The position numbers and the translations under genes are program-made. A stretch of 64,000 bases of DNA from JBBSAT01 sp046351235. GTDB lineage: Bacteria; Myxococcota_A; Polyangia; Polyangiales; Sandaracinaceae. Below the pieces are notes generated by a model that saw nothing but the letters and a program-made list of their open reading frames with translations, was not told the DNA's origin and made no database searches. Every line of letters begins with the position of its first letter. The first letter of the stretch is position 1. Shown here one piece after another: positions 1 through 7,737 of this stretch. The DNA lies in NCBI GenBank assembly GCA_046351235.1, contig JAXLYV010000001.1, forward strand, positions 1,736,001 to 1,800,000. Reading direction: 5' to 3'.

Positions 1-2077
1 GCTTCGTCGTGAAGAAGGGCGAGAAGATCCGGGGCTGGATCTCCGGCGGGATCCCCACGCCCGTGTCGGCGACGGTGACGACGAGCTGGCTCCCGTCCGT
101 CCGTGCGGCGACCACGATCTCGTGCTCGCTCGGGCGCCCCTCGGGGATCGCCTGCGCCGCGTTGATCACCAGATTCAGGAAGACCTGCCCGAGCCGCGCC
201 TCGTTGCCGAGCACGGGCGGCACGTCGGGCTCGAAGCGACGCACGACGCGCGCCCGCGGGCTGGTCTGGTGCGCAGCCATGCGCAACGTCCGCTCGAGCA
301 CGGGCAGGATCTCCACCGGCTCGTTCCGCTCGTCGTCGACACGCGAGAAGCGCCGGAGGTCGGACACGATGCGTCGGATGCGCTCGGCGGCAGCCTGGGC
401 ATCGGCGAGCGCCTCCGGCAGATCGGGCGGGCGCGGGCCCTCCGTGCGGTACGCAGCGCTCGCGATCTCGAGACCACTGACGACGGTGGTCAGCGGGTTG
501 TTGATCTCGTGGCCCACGCCGGCGACGAGGGTGCCCAGCGACGTCAGCCGATCCGCAGCGAGCAGCTGGGCCTCGGCGCGCTTGCGATCGGAGGCGTCCC
601 GCACGATCGCCGCGACGCCGGTGACCCGCTGATGGCCATCGCGGACCAGCGAGAGCGCGACGGAGACCGGGATCTCGTGGCCCTCCTTGTGGAGACGGAC
701 CGTGTCGCGCGAGGACATGCGGTGCTGGGCGCGCGCCTCTTCGCGGGCCGCGTCGGCCTCGGCCTGGAGCGAGGACGGGACCAGCAGCGAGACGACGTCG
801 CGGCCGATCGCTTCTTGCGCCGTCCAGCCGAACAGACGCTGCGCCGCGCCGTTCCAGCTCGTGATCCTCTCGTCGGTCCCGAACCCGATGATCGCGTCGG
901 TCGAGGACTCGACGATGGCGGCGAGATGCCCGCGCGCCATGGCCGCGCGCTGCCGCTCGGTCGTGTCCTCGATCGAGGCGAGGAGGCTACGACCGTCGAG
1001 CGCCTCGACGTGACGGAAGCGCACCTCGGCGGGAAAGCTCGTCCCATCGGCCCGCAGCGCCAGCTGCTCGAGCGGCGGGCCCTCGACGAACGCGCGCGGC
1101 GGCGTCGGGCAGGACGGCAGGAACGTGAAGATCGAGCGCCCGACGAGACCCGGCTCCGTCGTGGCGAACGCGCTCGCTGCGTGGCGATTGGCGAGCGTGA
1201 TCTCGCCAGCGTCGTCGAGGACGAGCAGCGCGGTGGGCGCCGCGTCGAGGACGCTCCGGAAGCGCGACTCGGACCCGCTCGCGTCGTCGCGCTGGACGAC
1301 GACGCCGTGCACGACCCCGTCCGCGACGTGGGGAACGTAGGTGACGCGCATCGGGCGCGCCGCACCGTCTTCGCGCGCGCGCACGTGACCCTCGAAGCTC
1401 CGAGGCTCGCCGCGGAGCGCGGCCTCGAGGTGGGGGTCTTGCGGCGGCTCGTGCGGCTCTTGCGCGGCCTCGGCCGGCGCGCGACCCACCCACTCGGCGT
1501 GCGCGGCGTTCACGAAGCGAACGCGGCGCTCGGCATCGACGTACGCGAGCATGCTGGGCGCCGTGTGCACGACCTTCTCGAGCATCTCGAGCCGGCGTCG
1601 CTGGACGAGCCATCGCGCGGCGAGCTCGGCCAGGGCCGGGAGAAGGTGCGTCGGGGTCGTCTCGAGGGCCCGGGGCTCGGGATCGACGACGCAGAGAACG
1701 CCCACGTCGTGGCCGCCGACGCGGATGGGAACCCCCGCGTAGAACCGGGAGGCGGGAGGGCCCACCACGAGCGGGTTGTCGGCGAAGCGGGCATCCCCCC
1801 ACAGGTCGCCGATGGCGAGCGGCGCGCCGCTCTCCACCACGTGGCCGCACACCGACATCGTGCGCGGGATCGAGCGCACCTCGGTGCCGTACGCGCCCGC
1901 GATCCATTGGCGCTCCTCGTCGAGCACGGACGCCAGCGCCATCGGCACGGCGAGCGCCCGGGCGGCCGCGCGCGCGATGGCGTCGAGGTCGGCGTCGCGC
2001 TCGCGATCGAGAATGGCGAGCCGTCGCAGCTCTCGGAGCCGCTCGCCCTCGTCGGCCGGACGACCTGCTGCCTGCAT
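1..2077 (-). CDS. PAS/GAF sensor histidine kinase (3' end cut by window)
   Basis: Cytoplasmic sensor kinase of a two-component pathway; no membrane segment or signal peptide is visible, so it probably senses an internal signal. Translation from the ATG at 2077 gives 692 codons with no stop before the window edge. In order: GAF domain about residues 25-155; three PAS domains about 170-280, 270-385 and 390-505; HisKA helix with phospho-acceptor His523 in GHEINNPL; then the ATPase N box (NLVINAAQAI), G1 box (DTGVGIPPEI) and F box (FSPFFTTK) at the very edge. Only the G2 box and any extra C-terminal domain are missing. The opposite strand carries long open frames here that are codon-bias shadows. 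The partner response regulator is not in view and the ligand cannot be told from sequence. Confidence 0.9.
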   Translation of the reverse strand, partial: MQAAGRPADEGERLRELRRLAILDRERDADLDAIARAAARALAVPMALASVLDEERQWIAGAYGTEVRSIPRTMSVCGHVVESGAPLAIGDLWGDARFADNPLVVGPPASRFYAGVPIRVGGHDVGVLCVVDPEPRALETTPTHLLPALAELAARWLVQRRRLEMLEKVVHTAPSMLAYVDAERRVRFVNAAHAEWVGRAPAEAAQEPHEPPQDPHLEAALRGEPRSFEGHVRAREDGAARPMRVTYVPHVADGVVHGVVVQRDDASGSESRFRSVLDAAPTALLVLDDAGEITLANRHAASAFATTEPGLVGRSIFTFLPSCPTPPRAFVEGPPLEQLALRADGTSFPAEVRFRHVEALDGRSLLASIEDTTERQRAAMARGHLAAIVESSTDAIIGFGTDERITSWNGAAQRLFGWTAQEAIGRDVVSLLVPSSLQAEADAAREEARAQHRMSSRDTVRLHKEGHEIPVSVALSLVRDGHQRVTGVAAIVRDASDRKRAEAQLLAADRLTSLGTLVAGVGHEINNPLTTVVSGLEIASAAYRTEGPRPPDLPEALADAQAAAERIRRIVSDLRRFSRVDDERNEPVEILPVLERTLRMAAHQTSPRARVVRRFEPDVPPVLGNEARLGQVFLNLVINAAQAIPEGRPSEHEIVVAARTDGSQLVVTVADTGVGIPPEIQPRIFSPFFTTK

Positions 2078-2138
2078 CCCGACGGCCGGGATAGTACCGA
2101 GATGGGGCGACCTGCACCATGCCCCCGGCGGGCCCCCC

Positions 2139-2924
2139 TCAGCCCCCGAGCGCGGCGCGTACCCGAGCGGCGCGCGGGAAATCGCCGCGGTGGGCCCGGT
2201 AGGTGCGACGCACCCAGTCGAGCGCCGCGTGCGACTGCAGCTCCGGAGCCACGACACGCGTGATCTCGCGAAACAGAGGGCTCGCATAGACCGGGTGCTC
2301 GTCCGGACAGGCGACCGGCGCGAGGAGCGCCGCGGCCGTCACGTCGGCCACCGTCAGCGACGTGCCGACGAGCGTCTCGCGCGCCGCGGTGCGCGTCGCG
2401 ATCTCGTCGAGGCCGGCGAGGAGCCGCTCGCGAGCACGCGCGAGCGCCGCGCGATCGTCGAGGCGGGCGCGACGACGGAACGCGCGCCGGAGGAGCGGGT
2501 AGCCGGCGCGGAGGAGAAGGCGCTCGCCGGCGCTCGCGTCGATCCCCCAGAGCGTCAGCACGGTCTCGGTGTCGGCGAGCAGGTGCGCATACGCGACGCG
2601 CGAGACGGCCTCCCCCACGGCATCGAAGCGCGCTTCGAGCGCGAGGACCTCGGCGCGCGCTCCGGCGTCCTTCGGCAAGAGGCCGAGGCCTCCCCCACGC
2701 GCGTCGAGCCAGTGCACGATGCGCGTGCTGTCCTGCACGCTCTCGCCACCGCTCTCGACGATCGGAACGCTCGTGCCCCGGCCGCGCCACCGCGCGCGCG
2801 GCACGTGCAGGCCCGGCGTCCACGCGGTCTCGACGAAGGGAATCCCTTCCAGGGCGAGGAGCCAGCGGATCTTCTCGCTGAAGTGCGAGAGAGAGAAGGT
2901 GTAGAGGCGCAGCGGCTCGGTCAT
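2139..2924 (-). CDS. Glutathione S-transferase family protein
   Basis: 261-residue soluble protein starting MTEPLRLYTFSLSHFSEKIR. The N-terminal ~80 residues look like the thioredoxin-fold GST domain, with the TSVPIVESGG segment at the glutathione-site cis-Pro position and ESVQDSTRIVHWLD following. The rest is the helical C-terminal domain (LVGTSLTVADVTAAALL is the typical N-capping-box region). Its ATG overlaps the stop of the upstream HTH-citrate synthase by four bases (ATGA at 2921-2924), so the two are translationally coupled and probably co-regulated. The likely role is glutathione conjugation or a related thiol reaction; the substrate is unknown. The family assignment is firm, the specific activity is not. 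Confidence 0.85.
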   Translation of the reverse strand: MTEPLRLYTFSLSHFSEKIRWLLALEGIPFVETAWTPGLHVPRARWRGRGTSVPIVESGGESVQDSTRIVHWLDARGGGLGLLPKDAGARAEVLALEARFDAVGEAVSRVAYAHLLADTETVLTLWGIDASAGERLLLRAGYPLLRRAFRRRARLDDRAALARARERLLAGLDEIATRTAARETLVGTSLTVADVTAAALLAPVACPDEHPVYASPLFREITRVVAPELQSHAALDWVRRTYRAHRGDFPRAARVRAALGG

Positions 2925-4225
2925 CGGGGCCGCGAGCTTGCCACGCCCGCGGAGGCGGCCGGAGCGGTGCCGACGTAGCGAGCGCGCGGCCGCAGCGTGA
3001 AGCCCGCCGCACGTTGCTCGCGGACGTGGGCGATCCAGCCGGCCGTGCGCCCGAGCGCCATCAGCGCCGCGCCGCCGCCGCGCTCCATGCCGAGCGCGCC
3101 CGCGACGGCCACGAGGCCGACCTCGATCGAGGGTGGCTCGCCCCCTGCGAGCGCCATGGTGTCGACGAAAGCGCGTGCCTTTCGCACGACGAGGTTGCGC
3201 GGCGCGAGCGCCTCGGCGGCCTCGAGCATGGGCGCGGTGCGCGGGTCGCCGTTCGCGTAGAGCGGGTGGCCGAACGCCGGGACGGGATCGCCGCGCCGGC
3301 GTCGCTCGCGGAGGATGCGCGCGGCATCCTCGGGCTCGCGGGCCTCGTCGAAGAGCGCCTCGACGCGATCGCAGGACTTGCCGTGGCCGGTCCCAGTGAG
3401 CGTCGCGAGCGCGGCCACGAGACAGGCGGGGAGCTCGGCACCGGCGCCCGCGGCGACGCGCGCCGCGAACGTGCTCGCGTTCAGCTCGTGCTCGGCCATG
3501 AGGACGAGCGCGCAGTCGACCGCGCGCCGCGCCGCGACGCCGCCTCGCGCACCCGCGGCGATCAGCACGGCCTCGGCGACGGTGCGGGCAGCGAGCGCAC
3601 GATGAACGGCGGCGTCGTCTCGGCCCACGGCGAGGAACGCGACCAGCCGGCGGACCATGCGCGCCGCGCTCGCGTCGTCCTCGGGCCCGACGTCGCCCGC
3701 CTCCGTCGCCGCGAGGATCGCCGCGAGCGCGAGGAGCCGATCGACGGGATGCGCGCGCGGCGAGATCACGCGCGCCGCAGCGCGCAGATCGATCCCGGGC
3801 TCGACGGCCGGAAAGCGCGCGCCGGCCTCCCACGTACCGTTCCAGAGCCAGTGCGCGACCGTCTCGAAGCGGGCGCCGCTCCGCGCGAGGGCGGCCGCGC
3901 TCCGCCCGCGGTAGTGGAGGTCCCCGCTCGCCACGCTGCTCAGCGCCGTGTCGAGCACGGGCTCGCCCCAGCGGAGAGCCCCGGCCGCGACGGCCGCATG
4001 CCCGGCGCGCGCGGCGCTGCGGGCCCGGAGGCGCTCGAGATCCTGGCGTCGGTAGACGCGGTCGCGCCCGCCGCGCGAGACCGAGCGCACGAGACCCCGG
4101 CTCGCGTACGCGTAGAGCGTCGGGCGCTTCACGCCGAGCAACGCGGCCGCGTCCGCGGCGCCGATCCATGCATGGTCGATTGCATCATGTGGATCGATGG
4201 ATCCACGTTGATCCACACGTTTCAT
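2921..4225 (-). CDS. Citrate synthase family protein with N-terminal HTH
   Basis: 434 residues. Residues about 21-70 form a MerR/excisionase-like helix-turn-helix (GAADAAALLGVKRPTLYAY, then RDRVYRRQDLERL). Residues about 75-415 are a citrate synthase fold with EHELNASTF, FGHPLY and RTAGWIAHVREQ. The second active-site segment is degenerate (TGTGHGKSCD instead of the usual GPLHGG), and a Glu sits where citrate synthases usually have the catalytic Asp (PSIEVG). It may therefore be a divergent (methyl)citrate synthase or a regulator built on the enzyme. It is divergent from a canonical-looking citrate synthase at 4290, a gene pair I know from other proteobacteria and actinobacteria. The ATG at 4225 is the only in-frame ATG upstream of the HTH. 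Its first codons overlap the palindromic region at 4165-4217. Confidence 0.85.
   Translation of the reverse strand: MKRVDQRGSIDPHDAIDHAWIGAADAAALLGVKRPTLYAYASRGLVRSVSRGGRDRVYRRQDLERLRARSAARAGHAAVAAGALRWGEPVLDTALSSVASGDLHYRGRSAAALARSGARFETVAHWLWNGTWEAGARFPAVEPGIDLRAAARVISPRAHPVDRLLALAAILAATEAGDVGPEDDASAARMVRRLVAFLAVGRDDAAVHRALAARTVAEAVLIAAGARGGVAARRAVDCALVLMAEHELNASTFAARVAAGAGAELPACLVAALATLTGTGHGKSCDRVEALFDEAREPEDAARILRERRRRGDPVPAFGHPLYANGDPRTAPMLEAAEALAPRNLVVRKARAFVDTMALAGGEPPSIEVGLVAVAGALGMERGGGAALMALGRTAGWIAHVREQRAAGFTLRPRARYVGTAPAASAGVASSRPR
4165..4217. promoter_or_regulatory. Palindromic operator candidate between citrate synthase genes
   Basis: A perfect 8-bp inverted repeat TGTGGATC (4188-4195) / GATCCACA (4210-4217) contains a third half-site GATCCAC (4200-4206). 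A separate 10-bp palindrome, CCATGCATGG, sits at 4165-4174. All lie at the 5' end of the HTH-citrate synthase gene, 70-125 bp upstream of the divergent citrate synthase start. Such density of palindromes in GC-rich DNA is uncommon and suits binding by the HTH protein encoded alongside; binding itself is inference. Confidence 0.5.
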
Positions 4226-4289
4226 GCATCACGTTCTCCCTCGTCGCCCGCCCCTCCACAAGCGGAGCCGGGCGCGAGGAGAAACAGCC

Positions 4290-5405
4290 ATGACGACCAC
4301 GACGGAGACGGTAGGCGCGGCACGCAACAAGGGTGGGCTCGAGGGAGTGATCGCCGCCGAGACGCGGCTCTCCCACGTGGACGGCGAGCGCGGCGAGCTG
4401 ATCCTCGCCGGGCACCGCGTCGAGGCGCTGGGCGGGCAGCACGCGCTCGAGGAGGTCGTGGAGCTGTTCCGCACCGGCGCGCTGCCCACGGCGGCGCGCG
4501 CGGCCGAGATCCGCGACCTCCTCGGGGAGGCGCGCCTGCGGGCCTTCGCCGCGATCGACCCGCGCGATCCGGCGCTGCGCTACGCCGACGGAATGGACGC
4601 GCTTCGCGCGCTGGTCGCCCGCTTCGTGGTGGATCCGGCGCGCGACGTGGCGCTCGACCTCGTCGCGGGGGTCGCCGTCGCCGCCGCGGCCTGGCAGCGC
4701 ACGCGCAGCGGCGGCGCGCTCGTCCCGCCCGACGCACGCCTCGGGCACGCGGCCGACGTGCTGCGGATGGCGACCGGCACGGCGCCGAGCGCCCCGGCCG
4801 CGGCGGCGCTCGATCGCTACCTCGTGACGGTCGTCGATCACGGGATGAACGCCTCCACGTTCACCGCGCGCGTCGTGGCCTCCACCGGCTCGGACGACGT
4901 CTCGGCCGTGGTCGCCGCGATCGGCGCGCTCAAGGGCCCGCTCCACGGCGGCGCGCCGGGCCCGGTCCTCGACATGCTCGACGCGGTCGGCGCGCCCGAG
5001 CGCGCGACGTCGTGGATCGAGGCCGAGCTCGCCGCCGGCCGCCGCATCATGGGCATGGGGCACCGGATCTACCGCGTGCGCGATCCGCGCGCGGCCGTGC
5101 TCGAGGCCGGCATCGAGGAGCTCGAGCGCGCCGGGCTCGCGAAGGGCAAGCTCGCGCTCGCGCGGGCCGTGGAGCGCGAGGCCGAGCGCTTGCTCGGGGC
5201 CCGCCACGCCGATCGCGCCTTGCGCGCGAACGTCGAGTTCTACACGGCCGTGATCCTCGACGCGGTCGGCATCGATCGCGCCGCGTTCACGCCGACCTTC
5301 GCCGTGGGGCGCGTGGTCGGCTGGTGCGCGCACATCGACGAGCAGCGCCGCACGGGGCGCTTGATCCGTCCGGCCTCGCGCTACGTGGGCCCGATGCCCA
5401 CCTGA
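4290..5405 (+). CDS. Citrate synthase / 2-methylcitrate synthase
   Basis: 371 residues; condenses an acyl-CoA (acetyl- or propionyl-CoA) with oxaloacetate. I chose the ATG at 4290 because AGGAGA lies 8-13 bases upstream; an earlier in-frame start at 4224 would add a basic tail unlike the family. Active-site landmarks: VDHGMNASTF (His about residue 184), KGPLHGGAPG, GMGHRIYRVRDPR (His about 256), and NVEFYTAVIL near residue 315, where Glu stands at the usual Asp position, as seen in some relatives. The end is FAVGRVVGWCAHIDEQ and RPASRYVG, as expected. It is divergent from the HTH-citrate synthase with a shared palindromic control region, so regulation by that neighbour is plausible. Whether it is the TCA-cycle enzyme or the methylcitrate enzyme cannot be settled from sequence. 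Confidence 0.9.
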   Translation: MTTTTETVGAARNKGGLEGVIAAETRLSHVDGERGELILAGHRVEALGGQHALEEVVELFRTGALPTAARAAEIRDLLGEARLRAFAAIDPRDPALRYADGMDALRALVARFVVDPARDVALDLVAGVAVAAAAWQRTRSGGALVPPDARLGHAADVLRMATGTAPSAPAAAALDRYLVTVVDHGMNASTFTARVVASTGSDDVSAVVAAIGALKGPLHGGAPGPVLDMLDAVGAPERATSWIEAELAAGRRIMGMGHRIYRVRDPRAAVLEAGIEELERAGLAKGKLALARAVEREAERLLGARHADRALRANVEFYTAVILDAVGIDRAAFTPTFAVGRVVGWCAHIDEQRRTGRLIRPASRYVGPMPT

Positions 5406-5455
5406 CCTGGCGCCCGATCGAGCCGCCTCCGAGCGCGCGTGGTAGGACGCGGCCC

Positions 5456-6877
5456 GTGCCCTCCCCGCTCGATGCCGCGGCGCGCGACACGCTCGCCACC
5501 ACTCTGCGCGCCACGCTCGGCGAGGGCGCCGTCTCGATCGATCCGTCCGACCTCGCCGTCTACGGGCGCGACTGGACCAAGGTCGTCCCGCCCGCGCCCT
5601 CGATGGTCGTCTTCCCGCGCTCGACCGCCGAGGTCGCCGCGGTCGTGAAGGCGTGCGCGGCCGCGGGCGCCGCCATCGTCCCCTCGGGAGGCCGCACCGG
5701 CCTCGCCGCCGGCGCCGTCGCCGCGCACGGCGAGGTCGTCCTCTCGCTCTCGAAGATGCGGGCGATGGGGCCCGTCGATCCGCGCGCGCTCACCGTCCAC
5801 GTCGAGGCGGGCGCGGTCACCGAGGCCGTGCACCAGCACTGCGAGCCGCACGGCCTGACGTGGCCGGTCGACTTCGCCTCGAAGGGCTCGAGCACCGTCG
5901 GCGGCAACATCGCGACGAACGCGGGCGGCGTGAAGGTGATCCGCTACGGCCTCACGCGGCAGTGGGTGCTCGGCCTCGTCGTCGTCACGGCGAGCGGCGA
6001 GATCTTGCGGCTCAACGGCGCGCTCGAGAAGAACAACACCGGTGCCGACCTCCGGCAGCTCTTCATCGGGACCGAGGGGACCCTCGGGATCGTCACCGAG
6101 GCCACGCTCAAGCTGACGCGTCTGCCGGGGCACCTCGACGTGATGCTCTTCGCGGTGAAGGATCTCGCCGGCGTGCTCGCGCTCTTCGATGCGGCGCGGC
6201 GCGGGCCCTTCGTGTTGAGCGCGTTCGAGATGTTCACCGATCGCTGCTACGCGCGCCTCGCGCGCCACCGCAAGGTGGTGATGCCCATCGCGGGCAGCGC
6301 GAGCCACTTCGTGCTCGTGGAGGTCGAGGGCACGCGCCGCGAGGCGATCGAGGGCTGGCTCGCCGACCTGATGGAGAAGGAGCTCGTGCTCGACGGGACG
6401 CTCGCGGAAGGCACGGCCCAGGCGCGTGCGCTCTGGGAGCTGCGCGAGGGCATCAGCGAGTCGCTCAGCGCCACGGGCCTGCCCCACAAGAACGACATCG
6501 CGCTCCCGATCGCCGCCCTCGCGAGCTTCTGCGCCGAGCTCGACGCCCTCTTCGCGAGGGAGTGGCCCGGCTTCGAGATCTGCCTCTTCGGCCACGTCGG
6601 GGACGGCAACCTCCACGTGAACGTGATGAAGCCCGACGCCATGCCCGTGCCGGAGTTCCTCGACCACGCCAAGGCAGGCGACCGCGCCATGTTCGAGCTC
6701 GTCCGCGCCCACCAGGGCAGCATCTCGGCGGAGCACGGGATCGGCCTCTTGAAGAAGCCGTACCTCTCTTACTCACGCACGCCGGCCGAGCTCGCCCTGC
6801 TGCGGGGCCTCAAGGCCACGCTGGATCCCGCGGGGATCCTGAACCCGGGCAAGATCCTCGACCTCGACGCCTCTTGA
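5456..6877 (+). CDS. FAD-binding oxidase (GlcD / D-2-hydroxyacid dehydrogenase type)
   Basis: 473 residues from GTG 5456 (TAGGA about 9 bases upstream); no in-frame ATG gives a full N-terminus. N-terminal FAD-binding type-4 domain about residues 20-210 with VVPSGGRTGLAAGA-type flavin loop (IVPSGGRTGL), STVGGNIATNAGGVKVIRYG and GTEGTLGIVTEATL. C-terminal FAD-oxidase domain with GHVGDGNLHVNV and SAEHGIGLLKKPYL, whose His residues bind metal and substrate in D-lactate, glycolate and D-2-hydroxyglutarate dehydrogenases. It lies 50 bases after the citrate synthase on the same strand, so it may be co-transcribed. Substrate is uncertain; D-2-hydroxyglutarate, D-lactate and glycolate are all possible. 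Confidence 0.88.
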   Translation: MPSPLDAAARDTLATTLRATLGEGAVSIDPSDLAVYGRDWTKVVPPAPSMVVFPRSTAEVAAVVKACAAAGAAIVPSGGRTGLAAGAVAAHGEVVLSLSKMRAMGPVDPRALTVHVEAGAVTEAVHQHCEPHGLTWPVDFASKGSSTVGGNIATNAGGVKVIRYGLTRQWVLGLVVVTASGEILRLNGALEKNNTGADLRQLFIGTEGTLGIVTEATLKLTRLPGHLDVMLFAVKDLAGVLALFDAARRGPFVLSAFEMFTDRCYARLARHRKVVMPIAGSASHFVLVEVEGTRREAIEGWLADLMEKELVLDGTLAEGTAQARALWELREGISESLSATGLPHKNDIALPIAALASFCAELDALFAREWPGFEICLFGHVGDGNLHVNVMKPDAMPVPEFLDHAKAGDRAMFELVRAHQGSISAEHGIGLLKKPYLSYSRTPAELALLRGLKATLDPAGILNPGKILDLDAS

Positions 6878-6967
6878 CGCGTCGGTTTCTGCTGGTACAA
6901 CCCGCCTCCCCCGCGGTCCGCGTGCGCGCTGGAGCCGTCGGTAAGAGAAAAGCGGAGTCGATCGAAC

Positions 6968-7165
6968 ATGCCGAAGATGAAGACCCACAGCGGCACGAAG
7001 AAGCGCATGTGGCTCACGGGCACCGGGAAGGTGCGCATGGGCAGCGCCGGGCTCAGCCACATGATGCGTGGCAAGAGCTCGAACCGCCTTCGTCGCCTGC
7101 GCAAGAACGCGATTCTCCACGAGTCGCACGCGCATCTGATCCGCCGCCTGCTCCCGTACGGTTGA
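6968..7165 (+). CDS. rpmI: 50S ribosomal protein L35
   Basis: 65-residue basic protein starting MPKMKTHSGTKKRMWLTGTG and ending LIRRLLPYG, the normal length and both signature ends of bacterial L35. It is followed by rplT after an unusually long 135-base gap containing two hairpins. infC, which usually precedes rpmI, is not upstream: the gene before it is the FAD oxidase. A purine-rich GGAG precedes the ATG. Confidence 0.97.
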   Translation: MPKMKTHSGTKKRMWLTGTGKVRMGSAGLSHMMRGKSSNRLRRLRKNAILHESHAHLIRRLLPYG

Positions 7166-7169
7166 TCGT

Positions 7170-7231
7170 GGAGGGTGCATCGGCACCCTCCCCCCACTTT
7201 CGGGCCCTACTTTCGGGACCGAAAGTTGGGG
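7170..7231 (+). promoter_or_regulatory. Two hairpins between rpmI and rplT
   Basis: Hairpin one is a perfect 9-bp stem GGAGGGTGC / GCACCCTCC (7170-7178, 7183-7191) with loop ATCG. Hairpin two pairs CCCC-ACTTTCGG (7192-7203) with CCGAAAGT-T-GGGG (7219-7231), one bulged T. No T-run follows, so they look less like a terminator than a translational or processing element. L20 autoregulates through structured leader RNA in other bacteria; that role here is inference. Confidence 0.5.
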
Positions 7232-7300
7232 CCCCCTCCCCGTCCGCTCGCCGCGGGCCGCTGAACCTGGTCGCTTCTTCTTCCCACTCAAAGAGTCGTC

Positions 7301-7645
7301 ATGCCGAGAGCAAAACGTGGTTTCAAGGCGCGTCGTCGCCGCAACAAGATCCTGAAGCTCGCCAAGGGCTTCTACGGTGCGCGTGGCCGCATCTTCACGG
7401 ACGCGCAGGAGCAGGTCCGGAGCGGCTGGATCGACGCGTTCCGCAACCGTCGCGAGAAGAAGCGCGACTTCCGCCGCCTCTGGATCGCCCGGATCAACGC
7501 CGGCGCGCGCCAGCTCGGCGTCAGCTACAGCAAGCTCGTCGCGAAGCTCAAGGGCGCGCAGATCGGCCTCGACCGCAAGATCCTCGCGGATCTCGCGCTG
7601 AGCGATCCGGGCGGCTTCAAGGCCGTCGTCGACGCCGCCCGCTGA
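7301..7645 (+). CDS. rplT: 50S ribosomal protein L20
   Basis: 114 residues, the normal L20 length, with MPRAKRGFKARRRRNKILKL at the start and RQLGVSYSKLVAKLKGA in the globular half. It binds 23S rRNA early in 50S assembly and represses its own operon in other bacteria. The ATG at 7301 follows the double hairpin region of the rpmI-rplT gap. A hairpin plus T-run follows the stop and separates it from pheS. Confidence 0.97.
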   Translation: MPRAKRGFKARRRRNKILKLAKGFYGARGRIFTDAQEQVRSGWIDAFRNRREKKRDFRRLWIARINAGARQLGVSYSKLVAKLKGAQIGLDRKILADLALSDPGGFKAVVDAAR

Positions 7646-7681
7646 CTCGGCGATAGCCCCGCCGATCGGCCACCGATCGAG

Positions 7682-7718
7682 AGGCAGGAAGGCAGGGCGA
7701 CCTGCTTCCTGCCTTTTT
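7682..7718 (+). terminator. Intrinsic terminator / attenuator before pheS
   Basis: A 10-bp stem AGGCAGGAAG / CTTCCTGCCT (7682-7691, 7705-7714) is extended by CAGG/CCTG around loop GCGA with one bulged G, then TTTTT at 7714-7718. It ends only 19 bases before the pheS ATG, so it either stops rplT transcripts or acts as an attenuator for the phe operon. No Phe-rich leader peptide is visible. Confidence 0.75.
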
Positions 7719-7737
7719 CGCGTTTGGAGACGTCACG

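Noticed and set aside
122..2263. Long plus-strand open frame over the sensor kinase
   Set aside because: Arg/Asp/His-rich residues without domains; it is the antisense shadow of a gene with clear GAF, PAS and kinase motifs.
3014..5455. Plus-strand open frame continuous with the FAD oxidase
   Set aside because: The part before 5456 overlaps two citrate synthase genes and is low-complexity; only the portion after 5456 has FAD-oxidase motifs.
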